Counted from the stretch's first letter, positions 53,743-62,543 are shown. The stretch is DNA of 64,000 nucleotides from Demequina gelatinilytica (GCF_000971115.1 NZ_BBLV01000012.1:1-64000); one strand, 5' to 3'. Numbers and translations: made by a program. Notes: generated by a model not told the origin, from the sequence alone.

Positions 53743-54588
53743 TCAGGCGCCCGGGAGGACGTCGCCCGACGGCCAGGTCTCCGTGATGAAGTCCGTGACC
53801 TCGTCCGAGTGCAGCAGATCCTCGAGGATCGCGACGCCCTCGTTGGTGGTGTCCGCGCGCCACACGAGCAGGTTGGCGTTCGGGTTGCCCTCGACGGTCT
53901 CGACCAGCAGCGCGTCGTCCGTGTTGAGGCCGGCCTGCAGGATGAAGTTGCCGTTGACGAACGCGAGGTCGATCGCCGGGTCCTCGATCTGCTGGACGAT
54001 CACCTCGGGCTGGTTCTCGACGAACACGAAGCCGTGCGGGTTCTGCTCGTCCGTGAGGTTGATGGCGGAGGACTCGTCCGTGACGCCGTTCAGCAGCCCC
54101 GCCGAGTCGAGCAGGCGGAGGCCGCGGAGCTGGTTCGCGACGTCGTTGGTGATCGCGATGGTGGCGCCGTCAGGGAGGTCCTCGATCGCATCGTGCTGGG
54201 TGGAGAACGCCGCGTACGGCTCGATGTGGACGCCCTCGCCGTGCTCGAACTCGTAGCCCTTGTCCGCGATCTGCGACTCGAGGTACGGCAGGTGCTGGAA
54301 GTAGTTCGCGTCGAGCTCTCCCGAGTCGAGCGCCTCGTTGGGCAGCACGTAGTCGTCGAACTCGACGATGTCGAGGTCGATGCCTGCCTCGGCGGCGAGG
54401 TTCTCGTCGATGAACTCGAGGATCTGGGCGTGGGGGACGGGGCTCGCCCCGACGGTGACCGTGATGAGGCCGTCGGACGCTGCGGCGTCCGCCTGGTCCG
54501 AGGCCGAGTCCGCGCCGCAGCCGGCCAGGCCGAGCGTGGCGATGCCGGCGACCGCGGCGGTGACGAGGGGGGTGCGCGTGAGACGCAT
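53743..54588 (-). CDS. metQ: Methionine ABC transporter substrate-binding lipoprotein
   Basis: A 281-aa lipoprotein with lipobox GLAGC and the NlpA/MetQ fold: VGASPVPHAQILEFI, FDDYVLPNEALDSGELDANYFQHLPYLE, HIEPYAAFST, and AFVNGNFILQAGL. These are the typical ligand-binding loops for D/L-methionine. ATG 54588 follows an AAAGGAGAA site. It is third in metN-metI-metQ on the minus strand and ends at a bidirectional terminator. Confidence 0.93.
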   Translation of the reverse strand: MRLTRTPLVTAAVAGIATLGLAGCGADSASDQADAAASDGLITVTVGASPVPHAQILEFIDENLAAEAGIDLDIVEFDDYVLPNEALDSGELDANYFQHLPYLESQIADKGYEFEHGEGVHIEPYAAFSTQHDAIEDLPDGATIAITNDVANQLRGLRLLDSAGLLNGVTDESSAINLTDEQNPHGFVFVENQPEVIVQQIEDPAIDLAFVNGNFILQAGLNTDDALLVETVEGNPNANLLVWRADTTNEGVAILEDLLHSDEVTDFITETWPSGDVLPGA

Positions 54589-54632
54589 GGGGGTTCTCCT
54601 TTGTTGGGGTGGTTCGTGAGGGACCGGACGGT

Positions 54633-55313
54633 TCAGCGGTGGTCGGCGCGGCGCGCGAGCGCGTCGCCGAGGGCCTGCACGGCCTGCACCAGCAGGACGA
54701 GGACCACGAGGACCGCGATCATCACCTCGGGCTGATAGCGCTGGTAGCCGTAGTTGTAGGCGAGGCGCCCGAGGCCTCCGCCTCCCACCAGGCCGGCCAT
54801 CGCGCTGTAGCCGACGATGGTCACCACGGTGGTGGTGACGCCCGCGATCAGCGAGGGCAGCGCCTCGGGCAGCAGCACGCGGGTGACGATCTGGCGGCGG
54901 GTGGATCCCATCGCGTTCGCGGCGTCGACCTTGCCCGGCGCGACCTCCCGCAGCGAGGTCTCGACCAGGCGGGCGAAGAAGGGGACCGCCGCGACCGTGA
55001 GGGAGACCGAGGCCGCGATCGGGCCGATGGACGTCCCCACCAGCGCCTTGGTCACGGGGATGAGCGCGAGCATGAGGATCGCGTAGGGGATGGACCGCGT
55101 GATGTTGACGATGACGCCCGACAGCACCGCGCTGACCGCGCGGTTCTCCGCCAGGCCGCCCCGAGCGGTCACCACCATCGCGACGCCCAGCGGCAGCCCG
55201 AGCGCGACGGTCGCGATGCTCGCGATCCCGACCATCTGGGCGGTCTCGAGAGCGGCAGGGCCGAGCGCCTCGGTGATCGCGGGGTTGGCGAGCAGGTTGT
55301 CGATCCAGCTCAT
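54633..55313 (-). CDS. metI: Methionine ABC transporter permease
   Basis: A 226-aa membrane protein with five helices. TAQMVGIASIATVALGLPLGVAMVV, then NITRSIPYAILMLALIPVTKALVGTSIGP and the EAA loop KVDAANAMGSTRRQIVTRVLLPEALPSLIAGVT, are the MetI signature. Its ATG overlaps the metN stop by 4 nt, so MetN and MetI are co-translated. Confidence 0.95.
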   Translation of the reverse strand: MSWIDNLLANPAITEALGPAALETAQMVGIASIATVALGLPLGVAMVVTARGGLAENRAVSAVLSGVIVNITRSIPYAILMLALIPVTKALVGTSIGPIAASVSLTVAAVPFFARLVETSLREVAPGKVDAANAMGSTRRQIVTRVLLPEALPSLIAGVTTTVVTIVGYSAMAGLVGGGGLGRLAYNYGYQRYQPEVMIAVLVVLVLLVQAVQALGDALARRADHR

Positions 55314-56302
55314 CGGGTCACCTCCTGGGCCTGGGCGCCGTGCGTGGTGAGGGCATCGACCAGGCGCGCCGGCGATGTCCCCGGAGGCGCGACGAGCCGG
55401 AGACGGTGGAAGGTGACGCCGCCGAGCGTCTCGACGGTGCCCGCGACGATGCGCGGCGCGGCACCCAGTTCGCGGGTCGCGGCGTCGAGCGCGGACCCGC
55501 GGGTCCCGTGGCCCGGAGCCGAGGTGCCGAGCGCGTCGAGCGCGTCGACGTCGCCGTCCTCCAGGTCCCCGGGAAGGGCGAGCAGCGATGTGCTGAGCCG
55601 GCTCCCGAACGCCGCGACCACGTCCGCGAGCGGGCCGGACTCGACGATCGCGCCGGCCTCGAGCAGCGACACCGTGTCGCAGATGCGCTTCACCACGTGC
55701 ATCTCGTGGGTGATCACGAGCACCGCGAGGCCGAGCCGCTGCTTGAGCGAGGCGATGAGGTCGAGGATCTCGTCCGTGGTGCGCGGGTCGAGCGCGCTCG
55801 TGGGCTCGTCGCACAGGAGCACGTCCGGATCGGTGGCGAGCGCGCGGGCGATGCCCACGCGCTGCCGCTGGCCGCCGGAGAGCTGCGCGGGATGCGCGCC
55901 CGCCGCCTCGGACAGCCCGACCAGCCCGAGCAGCTCGAGGGCACGCGCCCGGCGCTCGCGCCGGCTGACCCCGGCGATCTCGAGCGGGTAGGCGACGTTG
56001 TCGAGCACCGTGCGGGAGTCGAACAGGTTGGCGTGCTGGAAGACCACGCCGAGGCGGCGCCGCGCCTTGCGCAGCTCGCCCGCCGGCACCGAGGCCAGGT
56101 CGACGCCGTCGATCTCGACCGTGCCGGATGTGGGGCGGTCCAGCAGGGCGAGGCAGCGCACGAGCGTGGACTTGCCGGCGCCCGACGGGCCGATGACGCC
56201 GTGGACGGAGCCGGCGGGCACCTCCAGGCTGACGCCGGCGAGGGCATGGATGTCGCGTCCGGCCTGGGAGTAGACCTTGGCGAGGTGGGTGACGGAGATC
56301 AA
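55310..56302 (-). CDS. metN: Methionine ABC transporter ATPase with NIL domain
   Basis: A 330-aa ATPase: Walker A GPSGAGKST, VFQHANLFDSRTV, signature LSGGQRQRVGIARAL, Walker B VLLCDEPTSALDP and VITHEM. The C-terminal ~75 residues form the NIL regulatory domain (VETLGGVTFHRLRLVAPPGTSPARLVDAL), which in relatives binds methionine and inhibits transport. The start appears to be TTG 56302, preceded by CCGAAAGG; no ATG or GTG fits. A hairpin (56323-56339) and a Met/Cys-rich leader reading frame (56487-56561) lie upstream. Confidence 0.93.
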   Translation of the reverse strand: MISVTHLAKVYSQAGRDIHALAGVSLEVPAGSVHGVIGPSGAGKSTLVRCLALLDRPTSGTVEIDGVDLASVPAGELRKARRRLGVVFQHANLFDSRTVLDNVAYPLEIAGVSRRERRARALELLGLVGLSEAAGAHPAQLSGGQRQRVGIARALATDPDVLLCDEPTSALDPRTTDEILDLIASLKQRLGLAVLVITHEMHVVKRICDTVSLLEAGAIVESGPLADVVAAFGSRLSTSLLALPGDLEDGDVDALDALGTSAPGHGTRGSALDAATRELGAAPRIVAGTVETLGGVTFHRLRLVAPPGTSPARLVDALTTHGAQAQEVTR

Positions 56303-56322
56303 CGCGTGCCTTTCGGAGGGGA

Positions 56323-56339
56323 GATCCCGGGTCGGGATC
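56323..56339 (-). promoter_or_regulatory. Hairpin just upstream of the metN ribosome binding site
   Basis: GATCCCG-N3-CGGGATC, a 7-bp stem, ends 20 nt before the metN start. It may expose or hide the start region depending on upstream translation; this role is inferred. Confidence 0.4.
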
Positions 56340-56486
56340 GAGGGCGAAGGTGCGCGCAGGCGTCGCCGAGCAGGGCGGCGGCCCGCGGCGGGTGTGAGCG
56401 GAGGGGCGTGAGCGGCAGCGACCCCGGCGGGAGGTGCCCGTCAGAGGAAGGGTGCGGCTATGCGCAGGGGGTTCGGCTCAGGTGCG

Positions 56487-56561
56487 TCAGCACATTCGCA
56501 TGCACATGGGCGCCGAGGCAGCGAGGATCGCGCGGGCGGGCATCATGAGCATGGTGAACAC
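56487..56561 (-). CDS. Putative leaderless Met/Cys-rich leader peptide (24 aa) upstream of metNIQ
   Basis: A promoter (56569-56597) lies 7 nt before a GTG that opens a 24-codon frame. The peptide has six Met including the initiator and two Cys, and ends PMCMRMC before its stop, 184 nt ahead of metN. Such enrichment for sulfur amino acids, right before a methionine importer, is what a translational attenuation leader would need: ribosomes starved of Met-tRNA or Cys-tRNA would stall in it. Leaderless cysteine-rich leader frames are known before sulfur genes in mycobacteria. It is too short for homology evidence, so expression is unproven. Confidence 0.45.
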   Translation of the reverse strand: MFTMLMMPARAILAASAPMCMRMC

Positions 56562-56568
56562 GGAGGGG

Positions 56569-56597
56569 AAACTACCGTGCCCACCCGGAACGGACAA
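56569..56597 (-). promoter_or_regulatory. Putative promoter of the metNIQ operon
   Basis: On the minus strand TTGTCC (56592-56597) and TAGTTT (56569-56574) are separated by exactly 17 nt. Transcription would start at or next to the GTG of the leader peptide. Confidence 0.45.
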
Positions 56598-56651
56598 AAT
56601 CGACGATGCGATCGCACCCGCCGCGCATGACTTCCGGCGGAGCGCCGCACC

Positions 56652-58109
56652 TCAAGCCTGCGCGCGCTTGTCCTGGTACATCGCGCGATCCGCGCGACGG
56701 AGCAGCGTGTCGAGCGCGAGCGGCTCTCCTGGTCGCGCGACGGCGAACCCGACGCTCGCGCCGACGCGGGCCGGGCCGTCGCTCAGCGCGAAGGGCTTGC
56801 CGAACGCGGACACGATGCGCGCGGCGGCGGACTCGGCGATCGCCGTCGTGGCCTCGGTCTCCAGGACGGCGACGAACTCGTCGCCGCCGAGGCGCCCGAC
56901 CAGGTCCCGACCGCCGGTGCGGCTCAGCGCGGCGAGTCGACGGCCGACGGCGGTGAGGAGCTCGTCGCCGGTGACGTGCCCGCGCGAGTCGTTGATCTGC
57001 TTGAAACCGTTGAGGTCGACGAACAGCACGACCGCACCCGGTGCCGTGCCCGCGGCGACGCGTTCTGTGAGCGCCGCGAGGTGCCGCTCGACGGCGCGGC
57101 GGTTGGGCAACCCGGTCAGGCCGTCGTGGTCGGCGAGGTACCGCAGGCGCGCTTCCGCCGCATGGTGCGCGGTGGCGAGCTGGCTCACGCGCACGAGCAC
57201 GAGCGTGATGACCACGAGGTGCGCGAACGCTCCCGGGAGCCAGTCCACGGAATGCCCGGTGACGGACCTCGTCACGGCGATCAGCGGCGTGCTGGTCAGC
57301 GCCAGGCCGAGCGCCAGGATCCGCAGGCGCGTGAGGCGCCGCGACCGCGGCGGGCCGACCGTGAACGCCTCCGGGCCGGCCGGATGCGCGATCGCGGCCC
57401 AAGCGGCGGCGTAGCCGAGCGCCCAGCCCGCCCCGGCCCACCACGGCGGCGCGCCCGTGACGGGATCGCTCGCGACGAGCGTGAGCGTGTTGCTGGTGAG
57501 GGCGAGCACGATCGCGAGCACGAAGCCCGCGAGGGCGGGCAGCGCCGATCGCGGCACCGAGCCGTTGAGCGAGACCCCGATGACGATTCCGGCCGAGGCG
57601 CTCAGCAGCGTGGTGATCGCGAAGACGTAGATCCGGTCGCCCGCGGCGCCGCCGCCCTCGAACGCGGGTGCGAGCAGCGCCAGCCAGAGGGCCGCGGCGC
57701 CGGCCACGCCCGCGGTGGCCGCATCGAGCACGCTGCCGACGTCGCGGCGCACGGACGGCACGATCGCGAGGAACGCGGCGCCGAGCAGCAGCAGGTAGGC
57801 CGTCCCGATCAGCAGCTGGCTCTCGGGACGGGGAGCGACGTGCGCGCCGCCGATGGGGACGGTGACGAGCCAGAGGATGTTGGCCCCGGTCAGCAGCATG
57901 AAGCCCGCGAGCAGGAGGCCGTACACGAGCCGCGCGGAGCCGGTGGTGCCGACCATCCGGACCACCACGATGCCGCCGACGACGAGGCTCAGCGCGGAGA
58001 TGGTGATGCCTCGTACGAGGCCCGAGCCGGCCAGGTACAGGACGAACCCCAGCACGGCGAGCGCGGTCGCGCACGCGGCGACGCGCCGCGTGCTGCTGAT
58101 GAGGGTCAC
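56652..58109 (-). CDS. Membrane-bound diguanylate cyclase (GGDEF domain)
   Basis: A 485-aa protein. Residues 10-310 contain about nine or ten transmembrane helices of a sensor-like region. The C-terminal ~160 residues are a GGDEF domain: LRYLADHDGLTGLPNRRAVERHL at its start, VVLFVDLNGFKQINDSRGHVTGD, and an intact GGDEF at 408-412 in GRLGGDEFVAVLE. It should make c-di-GMP. The allosteric I-site Arg is not present (GGRD at the expected place), so product inhibition may be weak. The GTG at 58109 is the best start available. It is divergent from the MFS gene. Confidence 0.88.
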   Translation of the reverse strand: MTLISSTRRVAACATALAVLGFVLYLAGSGLVRGITISALSLVVGGIVVVRMVGTTGSARLVYGLLLAGFMLLTGANILWLVTVPIGGAHVAPRPESQLLIGTAYLLLLGAAFLAIVPSVRRDVGSVLDAATAGVAGAAALWLALLAPAFEGGGAAGDRIYVFAITTLLSASAGIVIGVSLNGSVPRSALPALAGFVLAIVLALTSNTLTLVASDPVTGAPPWWAGAGWALGYAAAWAAIAHPAGPEAFTVGPPRSRRLTRLRILALGLALTSTPLIAVTRSVTGHSVDWLPGAFAHLVVITLVLVRVSQLATAHHAAEARLRYLADHDGLTGLPNRRAVERHLAALTERVAAGTAPGAVVLFVDLNGFKQINDSRGHVTGDELLTAVGRRLAALSRTGGRDLVGRLGGDEFVAVLETEATTAIAESAAARIVSAFGKPFALSDGPARVGASVGFAVARPGEPLALDTLLRRADRAMYQDKRAQA

Positions 58110-58177
58110 GCCCCTCCCATCGACCGCTGTGCGCGCGAGTGGAGGGGTACGTCCTACGGCCGCCCTAGACTCGGCCG

Positions 58178-59557
58178 GTGACCCAGGAACCGCCCGGCGC
58201 ATCGCCCGACACCGAAGCCCCCGCATCGTCCCGTCGCGGGCTGTCCCGCCACCTGGTGGACATCGCGCCGCTCAAGGCGAGCCCCGCGTTCGCGCGCCTG
58301 TGGATCGGCGGCGCGATCTCCGGCGTCGGTGCGTTCATGACCACCGTCGCGGTGGGCCTGCAGATCTACGACATCACCGAGTCGACGTTCGCGGTCGGGC
58401 TGGTGGGCGGCATCTCGCTCCTCCCGATGATCGTCGCCGGCCTGTGGGGCGGCATGATCGCCGATGTCTTCGACCGCCGCCGCGTGCTCATCGTCGCGTC
58501 GCTCAGCTCGTGGGCGTCGATCATCGCGCTCGTCGCGCTCGCCTTCTGGGAGCTCCACCTCCAAGGCGAGGGCACCCACGCCCCGGTGTGGCCGTTCTAC
58601 CTGGTCACCACGGTCAACGCGATCACCTCGACGGTCCAGAACGCGACGCGGGGCTCGGTGGTGGGGCGCCTCCTGCCGCCCGAGCTGCTGAGCCGGGCGA
58701 CGGCGCTCAACGGCATCTCGTTCGGCGCGATGGTCACCGTGGGGCCCGCGCTCGCGGGAGTGCTCGCGGCGACCATCGGCCTGCCGTGGACCTTCGCGAT
58801 CGACGCGGTGCTGTTCACCGCGGGCTTCCTGGGCATCTGGATGCTGCCGCCGCTGCCGCGCCTGGGGGAGAGGGTCGAGGCGGGCTGGCCGGTGCTCAAG
58901 GAGGGCCTCGCGTTCCTCAAGAACGCGCCGAACATCCGCATGAGCTTCATCGTCGACATCGTCGCGATGACCTTCGGACGCCCCTACGTGCTGTTCCCCG
59001 CGCTCGGTGCCACGGTCATCGGCGGCGGGTCGCTCACCGTCGGCGCCCTCACCGCCGCCGGCGCGATCGGCACCATGCTCACCAGCCTCTTCTCGGGCCG
59101 CATCGCCCACGTCCATCGCCACGGCATCGCGATCTCGCGCGCGATCCAGGTGTTCGGCGCGTTCGCGGTGCTGTTCGGCGTGATCACGCTTCTCGCGGTG
59201 CGCGGCGACCACGCGCCGGGCGAGGGCTGGGCCGGCACCGACTTCTCGATGCTGATCCTGCTGGGGCTCGCGATGGCGGGCATGGGCGCCTCGGACGAGC
59301 TCAGCGCGATCTTCCGCCAGACAATGATCATCCAGGCCGCCCCGGACGAGATGCGGGGCCGGCTCCAGGGCGTGTTCATCGTGGTGGTGACGGGCGGCCC
59401 GCGTCTGGGCGACATGTACGCCGGTGCGCTCGCGGCGGTGACGGCGCTGTGGTGCCCGCCGCTCCTGGGAGGCATCGTGGTCATCGCGCTCATCGCGGTG
59501 CTGACGCGCGCTCAGCGGGCGTGGCGCGACTACGACGCCCAGGCGCCGACGCCGTGA
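58178..59557 (+). CDS. MFS transporter (EntS/MFS_3-like)
   Basis: A 459-aa protein with twelve predicted helices. FARLWIGGAISGVGAFMTTVAVGLQIYDIT begins the fold, and GLWGGMIADVFDRRRVLI is the loop 2-3 motif of major facilitator exporters. SRATALNGISFGAMVTVGPALAGVLAATIG in the middle is typical of the enterobactin-exporter-like branch. The substrate is probably a siderophore or drug, but there is no biosynthetic neighbour. TAGACT lies exactly 6 nt before the GTG at 58178, so a leaderless start is likely. Confidence 0.9.
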   Translation: MTQEPPGASPDTEAPASSRRGLSRHLVDIAPLKASPAFARLWIGGAISGVGAFMTTVAVGLQIYDITESTFAVGLVGGISLLPMIVAGLWGGMIADVFDRRRVLIVASLSSWASIIALVALAFWELHLQGEGTHAPVWPFYLVTTVNAITSTVQNATRGSVVGRLLPPELLSRATALNGISFGAMVTVGPALAGVLAATIGLPWTFAIDAVLFTAGFLGIWMLPPLPRLGERVEAGWPVLKEGLAFLKNAPNIRMSFIVDIVAMTFGRPYVLFPALGATVIGGGSLTVGALTAAGAIGTMLTSLFSGRIAHVHRHGIAISRAIQVFGAFAVLFGVITLLAVRGDHAPGEGWAGTDFSMLILLGLAMAGMGASDELSAIFRQTMIIQAAPDEMRGRLQGVFIVVVTGGPRLGDMYAGALAAVTALWCPPLLGGIVVIALIAVLTRAQRAWRDYDAQAPTP

Positions 59558-59567
59558 GGCCGTGATG

Positions 59568-59595
59568 GTCGAGCGCCGCGTCCGCGGCGCTCGAC
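59568..59595. terminator. Hairpin terminator between convergent genes
   Basis: GTCGAGCGCCGCG and its complement around a 2-nt centre (about 11 bp with a 6-nt loop in RNA), between the MFS gene and the DUF3558 gene. Confidence 0.75.
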
Positions 59596-59596
59596 G

Positions 59597-60175
59597 TCAG
59601 GACGATGCGAGGTTCTTCGCGACCTTGCGTGCGATCTCGAACGTGATGTCGCCCGCGGTCGAGCCGTCCGTCGCCGGACGGATGTAGGAGACCTTCACGA
59701 AGTACTCGTCGACGCTCATGCCGAGCGTGCGGCGGCTGGGCGTGGTGTACGCGTCCGTCGCACCCGCGATGCTGCGCTTGACGTCGCGGGTCTTGCCGAA
59801 CGCCTCCTCCGCGAGCGCGCGGTGCGCCGCGACGTCGGGGTAGCCCCAGTTGACCTCGACCTGCACGCGCGGCTCGGACTTCTGGTCGCTCTTGGGGCGC
59901 CATTCGCAGATGTTGCGGCCGTCGTTCGACAGCGCGTTGTTGAAGCGCCCGGCCGCCATCTGCGTGCCGACCATCGAGGACAGGGTCTTCTTCTTGATGA
60001 GGTCGCACGGGTCCACCGTGCCCTCCGGCGCCTGGGCGTCGACCACCTCGGTCGGCAGCGCGGTCGGCGACGCGGACACGCTCGCCGAGGCGTCGCTTCC
60101 CAGCGGCGTGCAGCCTGCGAGGAGCACGATGCCGGCGATCGCGGCGGCGCAGGCGGGCAGGAGGCGAGGCGTCAT
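59597..60175 (-). CDS. DUF3558-type lipoprotein
   Basis: A 192-aa lipoprotein with lipobox VLLAGC and a Ser/Ala-rich linker. The domain begins DPCDLIKKKTLSSMVG and contains NICEWRP, VQVEVNWGYPD and a final VSYIRPATDG, the Cys-pair pattern of DUF3558 proteins found in actinobacteria. The function is unknown; relatives are surface-exposed. ATG 60175 was chosen over an upstream ATG because GGAGGTCCC precedes it less than 10 nt away and the signal peptide starts there. Confidence 0.8.
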   Translation of the reverse strand: MTPRLLPACAAAIAGIVLLAGCTPLGSDASASVSASPTALPTEVVDAQAPEGTVDPCDLIKKKTLSSMVGTQMAAGRFNNALSNDGRNICEWRPKSDQKSEPRVQVEVNWGYPDVAAHRALAEEAFGKTRDVKRSIAGATDAYTTPSRRTLGMSVDEYFVKVSYIRPATDGSTAGDITFEIARKVAKNLASS

Positions 60176-60239
60176 GGAGGTCCCTTCGGTCACGAAGAGG
60201 TTAGCAACCGCCCGCGCCGGGGACGTGACGCCCCAGGTC

Positions 60240-62006
60240 TCAGCGGGACGGCGACGCGAGCCTGCGCAGCACGGCGTCCTGATGGAGCCATCCGACGAGC
60301 GCGTCGCCCTCGACCACGGCCAGACCGTCCGTCGCCTCCTCGTCGAGCAGGCGGTCGAGAGCGTCGTCGAGCGTGTCGTGGGGGCCGACGCCCGGTCGGC
60401 GCTCCACGAGCTGGCCCACGATGACCTGGTCCGCGTCGTCGTCGCCGGTGAGGGCGCCGGCGGCGGTCGCGGAGGTCACCACGCCCAGGTAGCGCCCGTC
60501 GGCGCTCACGACGGGAAGCACGTGGCGGCGCGCGTCGACCAGCCGGTCGACGGCCTCTGCCGCGCTCATGCCGCGGCGGAGGGTCGGGGGAGCGGCGCCC
60601 ATGACGTCCCGCACCGCGACGTCCTCGAGGGCTCGCGTGTCCGCGCGCTTGGTGATGTCGATGCCGCGGCGGCGCAGCTTGAGCGTGTAGATCGAGTCGT
60701 GCGACAACGCCCCTGAGAGCACCGTCGAGACGGCGACCGCGAGCATGAGCGGGAGGATGATCGTGTACTCGCCGCTGAGCTCGAACAGGATGAGCACCGC
60801 GGTGATCGGCGCCCGCGACGCTCCGGCGAACACCGCGGCCATGCCGACCACCGCGTAGGCCCCCGCGTCGAGGTCGAGGCCCGGGAGGAGCGCATCGGCC
60901 CCCTGCCCGAAGGCCGCCCCGAGCATCGCGCCCAGGAACAGCGACGGCGCGAACACCCCTCCCGATCCACCCATGCCGATGGTGAAGGACGTCGCGATGA
61001 TCTTCGCGACGAGCATCGCCAGCAGGAACCACACGGCGTACTCGCCCAGGACCGCGCCCTCGAGCACCGGGTAGCCCACGCCGTACATCTGCGGGACGGC
61101 GAGCAGGATGAGGCCCAGCCCGAGCCCGCCCACCGCGGGGCGCAGCCACTCCGGCCCTCGCCACACCGCGTCCCACGCATCCTCGATCCTGTACAGCACC
61201 CGGGTGAACGTGACGCCCACGAGCGCCGCGAGCACGCCGAGGATCACGTAGAGGCCGTACTCGGCGAGGTGCGAGACATGGAACTCGGGGAGCACCAGGA
61301 AGGGCTCGTCGCCCAGGAAGATGCGTCCGATGACCGAGGCGGTGACGGCGGAGATGACGATCGCGCCGAAGGACCGGGCCGCGAGCGTGCCCAGCAGCAG
61401 CTCGAAGGCGAAGAAGACGCCGGCGATGGGCGCGTTGAAAGTCGCCGCGATGCCTCCCGCGGCGCCGCACGCGACCAGCATCCGCACCCCGTTCTCGTCG
61501 AGCCGCGCGGCGCGGGCGAGCGAGGATCCCATGGCGGACCCGATCTGCACGATCGGCCCCTCGCGTCCCACCGAGCCGCCCGAGCCGATGGTGACCGCCG
61601 AGGCGAGCGCCTTGACGAACGCGACCTTCGCGGGGATACGGCCGCCGCGGCGGTGGATCGCGTACATCACCTCGGGGACGCCGTGCCCGCGGGCCTCCTT
61701 GGCGAAGCGGTGCACCAGCGGGCCGTAGACCAGGCCGCCGACGGCAGGGGCGAGCACCACGAAGAAGCCGCCCAGCCAGGGCAGCCACGGGTGCGCCGGG
61801 TGCCCGGTGGTGCCGGCGTAGTCGGCGTGCCCGGAGAAGATCCAGGTCGCGGTCTCGACGAGCCACCGGAACGCGATCGCGCCGAAGCCTCCGAGGACGC
61901 CGACCACGACCGCGAGCGCGATGAGCACGGTGTTCTCGGAGCGCGATGCACGGCGCAGGAGGCGCCCGGGTCCGGTCGGGGTGGCGGCGCGCGATGGCAC
62001 GGGCAT
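60240..62006 (-). CDS. ClC-type chloride channel/transporter with C-terminal CBS pair
   Basis: A 588-aa ClC protein. Residues 25-425 form the membrane core: GHGVPEV (107-113) at the anion filter, GREGP (147-151) with the gating Glu149, GGSGGVFAPSLFLGA, and GAYAVVGMAAVFAGASRAPITAVLILFEL with the filter Tyr. Two CBS motifs (VRDVMGAAPPTLRRGMSAAEAV and VGQLVERRPGVGPHDTL) close the protein. In CLC-ec1 the filter reads GSGIP and the proton-pathway Glu203 follows Glu202; here the equivalents are GHGVP and FEL (Glu202-Leu203). ATG 62006 follows GTGAGGAC. It is divergent from a MarR gene with a shared operator-like repeat. Confidence 0.92.
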   Translation of the reverse strand: MPVPSRAATPTGPGRLLRRASRSENTVLIALAVVVGVLGGFGAIAFRWLVETATWIFSGHADYAGTTGHPAHPWLPWLGGFFVVLAPAVGGLVYGPLVHRFAKEARGHGVPEVMYAIHRRGGRIPAKVAFVKALASAVTIGSGGSVGREGPIVQIGSAMGSSLARAARLDENGVRMLVACGAAGGIAATFNAPIAGVFFAFELLLGTLAARSFGAIVISAVTASVIGRIFLGDEPFLVLPEFHVSHLAEYGLYVILGVLAALVGVTFTRVLYRIEDAWDAVWRGPEWLRPAVGGLGLGLILLAVPQMYGVGYPVLEGAVLGEYAVWFLLAMLVAKIIATSFTIGMGGSGGVFAPSLFLGAMLGAAFGQGADALLPGLDLDAGAYAVVGMAAVFAGASRAPITAVLILFELSGEYTIILPLMLAVAVSTVLSGALSHDSIYTLKLRRRGIDITKRADTRALEDVAVRDVMGAAPPTLRRGMSAAEAVDRLVDARRHVLPVVSADGRYLGVVTSATAAGALTGDDDADQVIVGQLVERRPGVGPHDTLDDALDRLLDEEATDGLAVVEGDALVGWLHQDAVLRRLASPSR

Positions 62007-62015
62007 GTCCTCACT

Positions 62016-62031
62016 GTTGTAGCGATGCAAC
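62016..62031. promoter_or_regulatory. Putative MarR operator between clc and marR genes
   Basis: GTTGTAGCGATGCAAC is a 16-bp imperfect palindrome (six of eight positions pair). It lies 10 nt from the ClC start and 39 nt from the MarR start, in the only AT-richer DNA of this intergenic region. Confidence 0.45.
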
Positions 62032-62069
62032 TTTGGGACCTTAGCAGGCGCAGGCACTACCGTGGGTCC

Positions 62070-62534
62070 GTGCCACACGACGCCGCCCACGCCACCGCCG
62101 CCACGCTCGCCTCCTCGCGCGCGCTGCTCGGCATCGTCGCCCGCTCGCTTGCGCCGGCCCTCACCGAGGTCACGGTGCCGCAGTTCCGGGTGCTCGTGGT
62201 GCTGTCGCAGAGCGGTCCCCTCCGGATGGGCGATCTGGCCGTGCGCATCGGCATCCATCCGTCGACTCTCACGCGGACCGTCGAGAGGCTCGAGCACGGC
62301 GGCTGGATCGTGCGGACCCCCGTGCCGGACAACAGGCGGGAGGTCCGCTCGAGCCTCACGGAGGCCGGGCAGACGCTGGTCGCCACCGTCACGGAGCGCA
62401 GGGTCGCGATGATCGCGGAGGTGCTCGACGGCATGGCGCCCGACGAGCGCGCAGCGCTGCGCGTCGGGATGGAGGCGTTCGCGCGGGCGGCGGGGGAGCC
62501 GCAGCCGCAGGATCTGCTCGAGCTCGGGATGTGA
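62070..62534 (+). CDS. MarR family transcriptional regulator
   Basis: A 154-aa winged-helix protein. VPQFRVLVVLSQSGPLRMGDLAVRIGIHPSTLTRTVERLEHGGWIVRTPVPDNRREVRSSLTEAG spans the DNA-binding domain (recognition helix HPSTLTRTVERLE, wing DNRREV), with dimerisation helices at both ends. TACCGT stands exactly 6 nt before the GTG at 62070, suggesting a leaderless transcript. It probably regulates itself and the divergent ClC gene through the repeat at 62016. The gene ends 9 nt from the convergent trmL stop. Confidence 0.88.
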   Translation: MPHDAAHATAATLASSRALLGIVARSLAPALTEVTVPQFRVLVVLSQSGPLRMGDLAVRIGIHPSTLTRTVERLEHGGWIVRTPVPDNRREVRSSLTEAGQTLVATVTERRVAMIAEVLDGMAPDERAALRVGMEAFARAAGEPQPQDLLELGM

Positions 62535-62543
62535 GCCTCGGGC

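Noticed and set aside
56303..56651. SAM riboswitch upstream of metN
   Set aside because: None of the conserved SAM-I, SAM-II or SAM-IV core sequences was found; a leader peptide explains the region better.
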